A stretch of 64,000 nt of DNA, from assembly GCA_964567435.1 (NCBI GenBank), contig CAZMMQ010000001.1, forward strand, positions 103,734 through 167,733. The letters are read 5' to 3'. The position numbers and the translations under genes were made by a program. The notes under the pieces are model-generated. The model did no database searches. It was not told the DNA's origin and saw only the letters and a list, made by a program, of their open reading frames with translations. Within the stretch, counting starts at the first letter, position 1; every line of letters begins with the position of its first letter. This DNA comes from RFSX01 sp964567435 (GTDB taxonomy: Bacteria > Bacteroidota > Bacteroidia > Chitinophagales > Saprospiraceae). Shown here piece after piece: positions 33,410 through 42,122 of this stretch.

Positions 33410-36400
33410 ATGAGAAAGATTATCCTATTACTCAGTTTGACTTATAGCCTGTCATTGTTTTCCAATCTTCCTGATGGTTCACAGGCTCAAAATTTTACTT
33501 TCATTGATGAGCAAGGCAACAGCCAGAAGCTTTATGAAGATTATCTCAATAAAGGAATTTCCGTCATTTTAGAAATAACAACCTCCGATTGTGAGCCTTG
33601 TTGGAATTTTCACCAAAGTGGTCAAATTCAGGATATTTATAAGCATTTTGGACCGAATGGAACAATCCTTTCTAATGTAGTGACTCCTATACTCATTGAG
33701 TCGAATCCTAAAACTACAAGAGCCTGCTTTATGGGTGGAGACCAATGTGGAGAACAAGGTAGATCAGGAGATTGGACGCAAGGTGTCAACTATCCAATAT
33801 ATAATCCCACAGCAAATCTCGCTGCTAAACTGGTGGATGATTATGACATCACAGAATATCCAATTATCTATGTTATCTCACCTTCCGGTTATATCAAATC
33901 ATTCAAAGGAACTGCAACCACCTATGAGGAAGTTACCTCATATGCGGTCAATTCATTCCAAATGCACAACTCTACATTCACCGTTACAGGAGGTGATTGC
34001 GAACCTCTTTTAATAGACTTACACCCATCACAAGGAGAGGGAACAGTTAGATACGCATGGTCAAATGGATCTACATCTCAAGATATTTCAGTTATGGAAA
34101 GCGGCGAATATTTTGTGACTATGACAGATGAAAATGCCTATAGCGTAACAATAGGTCCTATTGAAGTGAATGTGCTATCAGAATTGTCAGTAGCAACTAC
34201 CAAATTGATAAATGCTACTTGTTATGGTGCATCGGATGGGACCATTAGTATAAATGTAAGTGGTGGATCAAATACTTTTAGTTTTAATTGGAATAATGGG
34301 GCTAATCAATCCACCCTAAACAATCTACAAGCTGGGTATTATGATGTTACGATTACTGATCTTATGACAAATTGTATATCGGTCCAATCATTCAATATTA
34401 CACAGCCAGAAAATATTCAATCAGATATTGATGTAGAGCACATTGCTTGTAAAGGTAGTTTCGGATCTGTAGAGATTGAGACTACAGGTGGGCAAGAACC
34501 ATATAGGTATGTTGTAGATGGTGTCAACTATAATGCCTCATCATTTATATTAACAGAAGGGGTGCATACCATATCCATTATAGATGCCAACAATTGTACA
34601 GAGGTGCAATCCATTGAGTTGAGAACACAAGTGCAACCAGTCGCTCTAGCAGGTGTCCAAGGCATTATATCTTGCAATAGCACTTCAGTTCAATTGTCTG
34701 CTGCGGGTTCAAGCGAGGGTCAAGCATTTTCCTATCTGTGGCTGGATAATCAAGGAATAGAAGTAGGATCTCATAGAGATATCATTGTTACTCGAGCAGG
34801 AGAATATACGTTGATAGTCAGTCATCAAGATTCAGATTGTACTGCGAGCAAAACCGTTTTGGTGTCAAGTGACAATGCAGTGCCTTTAGTGAATATTAAT
34901 TCTTCAGGCAATATTGATTGTCATAATTCAATGATTGAGTTATCCGGTCAGGGTTCATCTCAAGGACCAAATTTTCAATATCAATGGTCTTCCATAGATG
35001 GTGAGATAATAAGTAGTGCAGATCAAATAAATATCTCTGTATCTACTGCGGGAAGGTATCAATTAGAAGTAACGAATCTGATTTCTGGTTGTTCTGCTTC
35101 TTCTGAGATTATTGTTTTTGAAGAGGATAGCCCTCATTTAGAATTATCTGGAAACACGGTGTTTTGCGAAAATTCTTCTAGTGAATTATGCTTATCCTTA
35201 CCAGACAATCTAAGGATACAATGGATATTGGGAAATGAAATTATAAGCACAGAACCATGTATAATCGTCTCTTCTAGTTCAGAATATAATGTAGTCCTAA
35301 CAAATACCTTGACTGGCTGTACCACATCAGAAATGATTGAGGTTTCTACTACAAATCTTCCGGATACAGGCATATCAGGCTCCCTTGATTTTTGTGCCGG
35401 AGAAGAAACGATCCTTTGTTACGACCAGCAGACAGATATTACAAAATCATGGTTTGCTAATGGACAAGTACTGAGTACTCATCCATGTATTACAATTAGT
35501 AATCCAACTCATATAGAGTTAGTAGCAGAAAATCAAATAACAGGTTGCACTAATGCCGAGGCTTATCAGATTACTGAGTTCAGCTCACCTCAGATTGTCG
35601 TAGCTCCAATTCAAAATATTAACTGCGAAAATCCAAAAACCATCATTTCTATATCTTCAGACAATCAATTAAATGAAATTAGATGGACTGATTCATCAGG
35701 CACACTTATAGGTCAAGGTCAAGATATCGAAGTATCTAAAGCAGGTCTATATAATGTAGAAGTGGAAAACATGGTCGGTTGTATATCTAATCATGTTATT
35801 TCTGTATTTGCTGATATAGAATTGCCACTAGTCAATATTCCTCAACCTCAGGACATCAATTGTGCTCACCATTTGTCTACATTAATTGCAGATGTAGATA
35901 CAGATGATTGGAATATTGAGTGGTTGGATGAGTCGGAGAACGTTATAGGAGCAGGACGAGAAGTTGAAGTGTCTGAGGCTGGAATATATTATGCGCTCAT
36001 ATCTAAGGGCAGTGATTGCATACTATATTATGAGGTCATCGTTGAAGAAGATGATGACTTACCAGAGCTCGGTCAGATTCAAACTCTTATTACTGACTGT
36101 GAAATTGGTCAACTTAGATTACAACCTTCTAATGATGAATTAAACTCATACAGATGGACAAATCACATTGGCGTCACTATAAGTACTAACAATTATCTAG
36201 ATCTTACTGAGCCTGGCACTTATTTACTGTATGGATCCAACTCGCATGGTTGCACAACCGTCAAAAGGATAGAGATTGACGCCAATCAGTTTGGAATACC
36301 AAGCAGCGCATTTGAAGTAGTTCAGAACACTCTCGAGGTATCTTTTATAAACCTGACTAACGGCATTTCCCATTCTTACGAATGGCAATTTGGTGATGGC

Positions 36401-36808
36401 TCATTTTCTACTGAAGAACATCCGATCTACACTTATTCTGAACCAGGCACCTATTTAGTAACCTTATTGACAAATCATAGCTGTGGGACTTCTGATAAAA
36501 GTATTTCCTTAGACATAAGTCTAGATGGCCAAACGACCTCAGTTCAGACATTAGAGGGGGTTCAAGAGTTCACTATTCATCCCAATCCTGCTAATTCCTT
36601 GGTCAACATAGATGCTCGTTTAGATATTAATGAGGACGTGACTATTACCATTACTAATGCATTAGGAGAAAATATTTTTACAGATCAGTTACAACAACAA
36701 ATTATTAAGTTGGATTATAAGACATCTGGGCTTAGTGCAGGGATTTACTCTGTGCAATTAAGCACTTCTAAAGGGACCATAAGTCGTCAGTTGGTTATTA
36801 CAAGATAA
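33410..36808 (+). CDS. Large secreted protein: thioredoxin-like domain, SprB and Ig-like repeats, PKD, T9SS type A sorting domain
   Basis: A 1132-residue T9SS cargo with signal peptide (~1-20). Residues ~20-190 resemble a thioredoxin/TlpA-type domain with CxxC C61/C64 (SDCEPCW) and a later YPIIYVISPSGYIKSF (cis-Pro-type) segment. Next are a WSNG Ig-like unit and two SprB-type repeats (ATCYGASDGTISINVSGG; IACKGSFGSVEIETTGG). About nine Ig/PKD-like sandwich units follow, each with a conserved Cys pair; the last is a canonical PKD (YEWQFGDGSFSTEEHPIYTY). The final ~80 residues are a type A sorting domain (IHPNPANSLV; GLSAGIYSVQLS; RQLVITR). It probably resides on the cell surface. Combining a redox-like head with an adhesin-like stalk is unusual; redox activity is not proved. 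Confidence 0.88.
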   Translation: MRKIILLLSLTYSLSLFSNLPDGSQAQNFTFIDEQGNSQKLYEDYLNKGISVILEITTSDCEPCWNFHQSGQIQDIYKHFGPNGTILSNVVTPILIESNPKTTRACFMGGDQCGEQGRSGDWTQGVNYPIYNPTANLAAKLVDDYDITEYPIIYVISPSGYIKSFKGTATTYEEVTSYAVNSFQMHNSTFTVTGGDCEPLLIDLHPSQGEGTVRYAWSNGSTSQDISVMESGEYFVTMTDENAYSVTIGPIEVNVLSELSVATTKLINATCYGASDGTISINVSGGSNTFSFNWNNGANQSTLNNLQAGYYDVTITDLMTNCISVQSFNITQPENIQSDIDVEHIACKGSFGSVEIETTGGQEPYRYVVDGVNYNASSFILTEGVHTISIIDANNCTEVQSIELRTQVQPVALAGVQGIISCNSTSVQLSAAGSSEGQAFSYLWLDNQGIEVGSHRDIIVTRAGEYTLIVSHQDSDCTASKTVLVSSDNAVPLVNINSSGNIDCHNSMIELSGQGSSQGPNFQYQWSSIDGEIISSADQINISVSTAGRYQLEVTNLISGCSASSEIIVFEEDSPHLELSGNTVFCENSSSELCLSLPDNLRIQWILGNEIISTEPCIIVSSSSEYNVVLTNTLTGCTTSEMIEVSTTNLPDTGISGSLDFCAGEETILCYDQQTDITKSWFANGQVLSTHPCITISNPTHIELVAENQITGCTNAEAYQITEFSSPQIVVAPIQNINCENPKTIISISSDNQLNEIRWTDSSGTLIGQGQDIEVSKAGLYNVEVENMVGCISNHVISVFADIELPLVNIPQPQDINCAHHLSTLIADVDTDDWNIEWLDESENVIGAGREVEVSEAGIYYALISKGSDCILYYEVIVEEDDDLPELGQIQTLITDCEIGQLRLQPSNDELNSYRWTNHIGVTISTNNYLDLTEPGTYLLYGSNSHGCTTVKRIEIDANQFGIPSSAFEVVQNTLEVSFINLTNGISHSYEWQFGDGSFSTEEHPIYTYSEPGTYLVTLLTNHSCGTSDKSISLDISLDGQTTSVQTLEGVQEFTIHPNPANSLVNIDARLDINEDVTITITNALGENIFTDQLQQQIIKLDYKTSGLSAGIYSVQLSTSKGTISRQLVITR

Positions 36809-36815
36809 TCACTTA

Positions 36816-39407
36816 CTAATTCTTGGTCATATAATCTTCGAGCTCTTTAAGCTTAAGCATACATTCTATGGGTGTCATAGCTTGTACATCCACGTTCTGC
36901 ATTATTTTTTCAATGTCCTTCATAGTATCGGAAGACACATCAAATATTTGCAATTGGTGAGAGGCGGGGACAGGATTTGATTTTAATATATCTTGTACAA
37001 TGTCTTTCTCGTCAAGCGCTTTAGTCTCCAGTTTTTTGAGAAGAGCACTTGCTCTAAGAACGATATCCTTTGGCATACCAGCTAGTTGGGCAACATGAAT
37101 ACCGAAGCTAGCTTCTGAGGCGCCTTCTATTAACTTCCTTAAAAAGATGATATTATCGCCAACCTCTTTTGTGGATACATTAAAATTTTTGATTCTTTCA
37201 AAACTACTTTCTAGTTGATTCAATTCATGGTAATGCGTTGCAAAAAGCGTTTTAGGTCTGTAACTATCATGCTCGTGCAAAAATTCTGCAATGGACCACG
37301 CTATGGATATTCCATCATAAGTACTGGTTCCTCTTCCAATCTCATCTAGCAATATCAGGCTTCTTCCTGATAGGTTATTGAGAATGCTGGAAGTCTCAGT
37401 CATTTCGACCATAAATGTGGACTCGCCACTAGATATATTATCAGATGCACCTACTCTTGTAAAAATCTTGTCCACGATCCCGATTCTGGCCTCAGTTGCT
37501 GGAACAAAACAGCCCATATGAGCCATCAAACAGATAAGTGCTGTTTGCCTTAACACTGCTGACTTTCCGGACATATTTGGTCCAGTAATCAAAATAATCT
37601 GTTGGCTTTCATTATCAAGGTACACGTCGTTTGGCACATACGCATTGTCTTCGGACAATTGAGTCTCTATAACTGGATGACGTCCTCCTTTTATATCAAT
37701 GACATAACTTTCATCAAGTTTTGGTTTAACGTATTGCTGATATTCGGCGAGATAGGCAAAAGCCGCTAAACAATCCAATTCCCCAATCAAGCTTGAATTC
37801 CTAAGCAAGGCTTGTACACTTGAATCTGACTTTTCTACTAATTCTTGATATGCTTGCTCCTGTAGAATTGACATCTGTTCTTGAGCTTGAAGAATTTTTG
37901 TCTCTAATTCTTTAAGCTCAGGCGTAATATAGCGCTCTGCATTCTTCAAGGTTTGCTTTCTAACCCAATTTTCTGGGATGAGGTCTTTATCTTTATACTT
38001 GTTAGTTACTTCCAAGTAATATCCAAACACATTATTAAATCCTACCTTTAAGGAAGAGATGCTAGTTTTCTCCATCTCCTGTTGCTGTAGGCTTGCTAGC
38101 AAGTCCTTTCCATTTTTTGCGACATGTCTCCACTCATCCAGTTCAGGTAAATGTCCATCTCTGATAACATCACCTTTGTTCAATGAAAAGGGTGGGTCAT
38201 CTACTAGTGTAGATTTAATAAGTGATTTTAAATCAGTACAATCTATGAGGCTATCTACAAAAGAAGCCATTGCCTCATTACTTGTTGATTTCAATTTCTC
38301 TGATATCAGATCGATTTTTTCTATGGCTTTACTGATATAAATAAACTCTTTGGGATTGATCTTCTTTAAAGGGATTTTGGAAGTGAGTCGCTCTAAATCT
38401 CCTAAGGAAGAAAGCAACTCTCTAACTGAATCCCTCAAACTATCATTATCAAAGAAGAAACTGACTTTATTTTGTCTATTTAAAATTTCATCCAAATTTT
38501 TCAAAGGCAGTACTATCCATTTAGAAAGCAATCTTGCGCCCATAGGACTACAAGTTTTATCAATCACATCTTTCAAGGATACACCAGTTTCATGATTACT
38601 TCTTATTAGTTCAAGATTCCTGATGGTAAACTTGTCAAGCCACATATACCTGTCTGAATCCAGTTTGGTCAGTTGTTGTATATGTGATACATGGCCTTGT
38701 TGAACGGTTGATAGATAATGTAAGATTGTGCCTGCGGCTATCTGAAGTAATGGCTGGTCCTCTATTCCATGTCCTTTAAGGCTTAATACTTTAAAGTGCT
38801 TAAGAAGAATCTGCTTGTTATAATCTTCTTCATAGAACCATTCGTCCATACCATATAGGTATATCTCATCAGATAACATCTGACTTAATTCTGTTGACTC
38901 AGTTTTAGAATACAGCAGTTCATTTGGTTTGAAACTCTGCAGTACTTTCAACACAGATCGCTCAGACCCTTGGTGGACGATAAATTCTCCCGTTGATATA
39001 TCAAGGAATGCAACGCCAAACTGATCGCCTCTTCTAGTAATACTACCTAAGAAGTTATTCTGCGTAGCATCTAGTAAGCTGTCGTTAGTTGTCACTCCTG
39101 GCGTAACCACTTCAGTGACATCTCGTTTGACAATTTTCTTTTCTTTACTTGGTTTCTCTAACTGCTCACAAAGAGCCACGCGATACCCCGCTTTGACTAG
39201 CTTAGGTAGATAGGTATCTACTGAATGATGAGGAAATCCTGCCAATTCTATGTCAGATCCACCATTATTACGGCTGGTAAGGACTATACCTAAGATTTGG
39301 GATGCTTTAATGGCATCTTCTCCAAATGTTTCATAAAAATCACCGACCCTAAATAAAAGGATTGCATCTGGATATTTTTGCTTGACCTCAAAATACTGGG
39401 CCATCAA
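36816..39407 (-). CDS. mutS: DNA mismatch repair protein MutS
   Basis: Recognises base mismatches and small loops and recruits MutL. The 863-residue length is normal. The N-terminal mismatch-reading loop is GDFYETF, followed by the connector, lever, clamp and ATPase domains. Walker A is GPNMSGKSAVLRQ, then the TRVGASDNISSGESTFMVEM segment, Walker B LILLDEIGRGTSTYDG, and the FATHYHELNQL motif. The C-terminal helix-turn-helix dimer region is present. No frameshift or loss is seen, so a mutator phenotype is not suggested. The gene has a candidate promoter (39455-39462) and converges with the T9SS gene, 7 bp between stops. Confidence 0.97.
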   Translation of the reverse strand: MMAQYFEVKQKYPDAILLFRVGDFYETFGEDAIKASQILGIVLTSRNNGGSDIELAGFPHHSVDTYLPKLVKAGYRVALCEQLEKPSKEKKIVKRDVTEVVTPGVTTNDSLLDATQNNFLGSITRRGDQFGVAFLDISTGEFIVHQGSERSVLKVLQSFKPNELLYSKTESTELSQMLSDEIYLYGMDEWFYEEDYNKQILLKHFKVLSLKGHGIEDQPLLQIAAGTILHYLSTVQQGHVSHIQQLTKLDSDRYMWLDKFTIRNLELIRSNHETGVSLKDVIDKTCSPMGARLLSKWIVLPLKNLDEILNRQNKVSFFFDNDSLRDSVRELLSSLGDLERLTSKIPLKKINPKEFIYISKAIEKIDLISEKLKSTSNEAMASFVDSLIDCTDLKSLIKSTLVDDPPFSLNKGDVIRDGHLPELDEWRHVAKNGKDLLASLQQQEMEKTSISSLKVGFNNVFGYYLEVTNKYKDKDLIPENWVRKQTLKNAERYITPELKELETKILQAQEQMSILQEQAYQELVEKSDSSVQALLRNSSLIGELDCLAAFAYLAEYQQYVKPKLDESYVIDIKGGRHPVIETQLSEDNAYVPNDVYLDNESQQIILITGPNMSGKSAVLRQTALICLMAHMGCFVPATEARIGIVDKIFTRVGASDNISSGESTFMVEMTETSSILNNLSGRSLILLDEIGRGTSTYDGISIAWSIAEFLHEHDSYRPKTLFATHYHELNQLESSFERIKNFNVSTKEVGDNIIFLRKLIEGASEASFGIHVAQLAGMPKDIVLRASALLKKLETKALDEKDIVQDILKSNPVPASHQLQIFDVSSDTMKDIEKIMQNVDVQAMTPIECMLKLKELEDYMTKN

Positions 39408-39454
39408 TGGTGTTACCTTATTTTTCTTCTTTGCGATGGGTATGACTTATACAT

Positions 39455-39462
39455 CAAAAATA
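39455..39462 (-). promoter_or_regulatory. Candidate -7 box for mutS
   Basis: The minus strand reads TATTTTTG, matching TAnnTTTG, about 48 bp before the start codon. A TTAG stands 19 bp further upstream at the -33 place, close to the expected TTG. Confidence 0.4.
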
Positions 39463-39516
39463 CTCATCTCATCCAATTATCTAAGGTCGAATACTCAGAT
39501 AATATCCACATTCTGA

Positions 39517-39546
39517 TTGATTCTTTGTTATAAAAGGTTATCTTTG
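39517..39546 (+). promoter_or_regulatory. Bacteroidota-type promoter of rpsP
   Basis: TTG at 39517-39519, a 19-bp spacer, then TATCTTTG at 39539-39546 match the -33/-7 (TTG; TAnnTTTG) consensus for the primary sigma factor of this phylum. It is 70 bp before the start codon. This is the best promoter in the window. Confidence 0.65.
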
Positions 39547-39565
39547 CGCCCGTTAAAATTCTGAT

Positions 39566-39580
39566 TGTCGATGTTCGACA
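39566..39580 (+). promoter_or_regulatory. Small hairpin in the rpsP leader
   Basis: TGTCGA (39566-39571) and TCGACA (39575-39580) are exact complements with a 3-nt loop, inside the predicted 5' untranslated leader of rpsP. It might be an autoregulatory leader element, but no known ribosomal-protein leader motif is recognised. Confidence 0.35.
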
Positions 39581-39616
39581 TTTTCAGGAATGGCTTAACC
39601 ACGTAAATTTTAACCT

Positions 39617-40618
39617 ATGTCAGTAAAAATTAGACTCGCCAGAAGAGGCCGTAAAAAGAAGCCTTTTTACCACATTATTATCGCAGACGCTAGATCACCT
39701 CGAGATGGAAAATTTATCGAGAATATCGGATCATATAACCCTATGACTGTCCCTGCATCCATAGAATTGGACAGAGATAAAGCTTTTGATTGGTTGATGA
39801 AAGGTGCACAACCTACCAACACAGTCAGAGCCATTTTGAAATTCCAGGGTGTCTATTACAGAAAACATCTAATGAGAGGTGTACAAAAAGGTGCTCTTTC
39901 AGAGGAGAAAGCCATGGAGATGTACAATGAGTGGGTTGAAGCAAAAGAAGCTAAAATAGCTGCAAGGAAAGAGGAGACCAGGAAGAAGAAAGAAGAATTT
40001 TGGAAAATGGTGTCTGGAGAAATCAAACCGCCTAAGAAAAAAGCTGATGCAGAAGCAGCCGAAGCATTTAGAGAGACAGGGGCAGACGATGCTCCAGCTA
40101 ACCAAGAGGCACCAACAACTGCTGATGCTACACCTGCAGAAGCTCCACCTGTAGAAGCTCCAGCAACAGAGGCTCCAGTAGAAGAAGTTAAAACTGAGGA
40201 AAGTGCTGTTGCAGCCCCAGCTCCTGAGCCAACACCGGAACCCGTTGAAGAAGCGCCTAAAGCTGAGGTGTCACCTGAACCAGCAAAAGAAGAGTCAAAG
40301 CCAGAACCAACTCCTACACCAGTTGCTGCTGCTCCTGCAGCTTCACCTGATGATCTAACTAAAATTGAAGGAATTGGTCCAGCTATATCTAAACTTTTAG
40401 CAGCCTCAGGTATTGTTACATTTAGTGATTTGGCAGCCAAGCCGATCGATGAGGTTAAGCAAGTGTTGACAGACGCTGGATCAAGGTTCAAAATGCACGA
40501 CCCAGCAACTTGGGGAAAACAAGCAGACATGGCCGCAAAAGGAGAGTGGGATGCGCTTAAGAAATGGCAAGACGAATTAGACGGTGGAAAACAGACTGGT
40601 TCTTCTGAAGAAGAATAA
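39617..40618 (+). CDS. rpsP: 30S ribosomal protein S16 with extended linker and C-terminal helix-hairpin-helix domain
   Basis: Residues 1-85 are a normal S16 (KIRLARRGRKKKPFYHIIIA; RSPRDGKFIENIGSYNP), which helps assemble the 30S body. Most bacterial S16 proteins end near 80-90 residues; this has 333. Residues ~95-150 are a Lys/Glu-rich helix, ~150-244 a Pro/Ala/Glu-rich low-complexity linker (repeated EAP, PTP and PEP units), and 245-300 a helix-hairpin-helix fold (DDLTKIEGIGPAISKLLAAS; VTFSDLAAKPIDEVKQVL). A Trp-containing tail follows (WDALKKWQDELDGG). It is a single continuous frame with its own promoter and terminator. S16 identity is certain; the role of the extension is unknown. Confidence 0.95.
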   Translation: MSVKIRLARRGRKKKPFYHIIIADARSPRDGKFIENIGSYNPMTVPASIELDRDKAFDWLMKGAQPTNTVRAILKFQGVYYRKHLMRGVQKGALSEEKAMEMYNEWVEAKEAKIAARKEETRKKKEEFWKMVSGEIKPPKKKADAEAAEAFRETGADDAPANQEAPTTADATPAEAPPVEAPATEAPVEEVKTEESAVAAPAPEPTPEPVEEAPKAEVSPEPAKEESKPEPTPTPVAAAPAASPDDLTKIEGIGPAISKLLAASGIVTFSDLAAKPIDEVKQVLTDAGSRFKMHDPATWGKQADMAAKGEWDALKKWQDELDGGKQTGSSEEE

Positions 40619-40633
40619 TTAATTATATTAGAG

Positions 40634-40650
40634 GATAGCTAATAGCTATC
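40634..40650 (+). other. Short hairpin after rpsP
   Basis: GATAGCT (40634-40640) and AGCTATC (40644-40650) form a 7-bp stem with a 3-nt loop 15 bp after the rpsP stop. It may protect the mRNA 3' end ahead of the main terminator hairpin. Confidence 0.35.
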
Positions 40651-40669
40651 GAATACATTTTTAGATAAT

Positions 40670-40707
40670 AAAAACCTAGTAAAACCCATGTGTTTTACTA
40701 GGTTTTT
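40670..40707 (+). terminator. Strong intrinsic terminator hairpin between rpsP and the 40725 gene
   Basis: AAAAACCTAGTAAAAC (40670-40685) and GTTTTACTAGGTTTTT (40692-40707) are perfect 16-bp complements with a 6-nt loop, ending in a T run. It should terminate rpsP transcripts. It ends only 17 bp before the next start codon, so it could also be a leader or attenuator element for that gene. Confidence 0.8.
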
Positions 40708-40724
40708 ACATAATACATGAACTC

Positions 40725-42116
40725 ATGATTCCAGAATTAGACATTAAATACAAAACCATTCTTGAAAATATTAAGTCGAGTGTTCAACTTTCTGAAGAGC
40801 TTAAAACTTACCTGGATACCGAAGAAGATGATGATTACAAAGCCTTGGTTTTGAAATTTGAAAATGAAATTCATGAATTATATACCACTGTAGCTAATAA
40901 TCATCCATTGCAATTAATATCGCTTGAAAGGGCCTTAATGGATGATCAATATGAAGGATTATATCTTCCTAAAGCTCTAGGATATGCGGTATTAAGAGGT
41001 AGAGTGAATAATCGAATTAAGTACGAGCGCCCTCAAAATCACTTTGCAGACATACTTGACTATATCACAAAGTCATCCAACTTTGAGCAAATAAGACTAA
41101 GAGTTGGACAATCAATACAGATTGGCTTTGCACTTAGTTCAGACATTTGGATCACGAATTTTCTTGCCAATGTTACAAACAAGAGAGCTAAGACGTTCTT
41201 AGAATCACAAAGGTTTATTAAATACAGAGAAGAGAAACTACGTAATACTGCTCTTGTCAAATACCGTAAACAATTTCAAAGCCTTAATTTCTCCACTGTT
41301 GTTATGCCTGAAAATAAAACAGAGTTGTTAGTGGAGTCAGGTAGTTTGAAGGACTTTTTAATCTATAGAGGGCTAAAAGATTACAATAATGATAGTCTTA
41401 AACCTGCTCTGCAAAAACTGATAAATAATAGTGAGTATTATGATAGCAAAGAGTTCTATGAATTATGCTTAATCATAGGAGCTCACTTTGATTTAGAAGC
41501 AGGTGATGTATCCAATTTAAAGAATGCAATGACAAGCATCAGAGCTAATCATGATCAAGAATCGAATCATGTATTTGAACTTCTGAATGCGCATTCTGAT
41601 AAAATAAAAGGTCTAACAGTAGAGAATGAAAAGAAACTATCTACCATTATAGATAAATCATCTTCTGATAAAATCTCTGCATATTTTACAATGTTAGACA
41701 CAATTAACTCATTGGGATATGTGCATCAAGATGCCATCCATGCTGTTAGGGAATATTACTATCAAAATGAGGGACTATCAGATGAAAATGAGGCTGTTAG
41801 AAAATCTATCCTTAGTAAACTATCTAAGTTTTTAAATAATCTCACCGTTGAAGAGTATCCAGAATATTTTGAAATCAATAAGGTATTTACTGAATACATG
41901 GAAATATTTAGCAACCAGAAATTTAATCAGGACCTAAAAGATCTTAGCCTTGTATATATTAAGAAGTGCCTTAAACACTACAAAGACAAGAGAAGCAAGG
42001 AATATCAGGACATCAAGAAATTTGTGAAGACAACATTCTTAGATCATGGCTTTATGACTGAGAAACAACTTACGGATTTATTTAAGACTAAGCGAAAGCC
42101 TAAAACGGCTAGTTAG
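40725..42116 (+). CDS. Uncharacterised helical cytoplasmic protein
   Basis: I do not recognise a family. The 463-residue product has no signal peptide and no membrane segment, few cysteines, and is rich in Lys, Asp, Glu and Leu throughout. Predicted structure is all-helical, with repeated ~35-45-residue helix pairs, suggesting an alpha-solenoid such as a HEAT-like scaffold. A conserved-looking basic tail (LFKTKRKPKTAS) ends it. It lies directly behind the rpsP terminator with only 17 bp of leader, and no -7 box is recognisable, so how it is transcribed is unclear. It converges with a T9SS gene, 6 bp between stops. Confidence 0.7.
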   Translation: MIPELDIKYKTILENIKSSVQLSEELKTYLDTEEDDDYKALVLKFENEIHELYTTVANNHPLQLISLERALMDDQYEGLYLPKALGYAVLRGRVNNRIKYERPQNHFADILDYITKSSNFEQIRLRVGQSIQIGFALSSDIWITNFLANVTNKRAKTFLESQRFIKYREEKLRNTALVKYRKQFQSLNFSTVVMPENKTELLVESGSLKDFLIYRGLKDYNNDSLKPALQKLINNSEYYDSKEFYELCLIIGAHFDLEAGDVSNLKNAMTSIRANHDQESNHVFELLNAHSDKIKGLTVENEKKLSTIIDKSSSDKISAYFTMLDTINSLGYVHQDAIHAVREYYYQNEGLSDENEAVRKSILSKLSKFLNNLTVEEYPEYFEINKVFTEYMEIFSNQKFNQDLKDLSLVYIKKCLKHYKDKRSKEYQDIKKFVKTTFLDHGFMTEKQLTDLFKTKRKPKTAS

Positions 42117-42122
42117 TCAAAA

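Noticed and set aside
39856..40530. A 224-codon minus-strand ORF opposite rpsP
   Set aside because: Its Ala/Ser/Gly repeats are the antisense of the Pro/Ala/Glu linker of S16; no recognisable domain.
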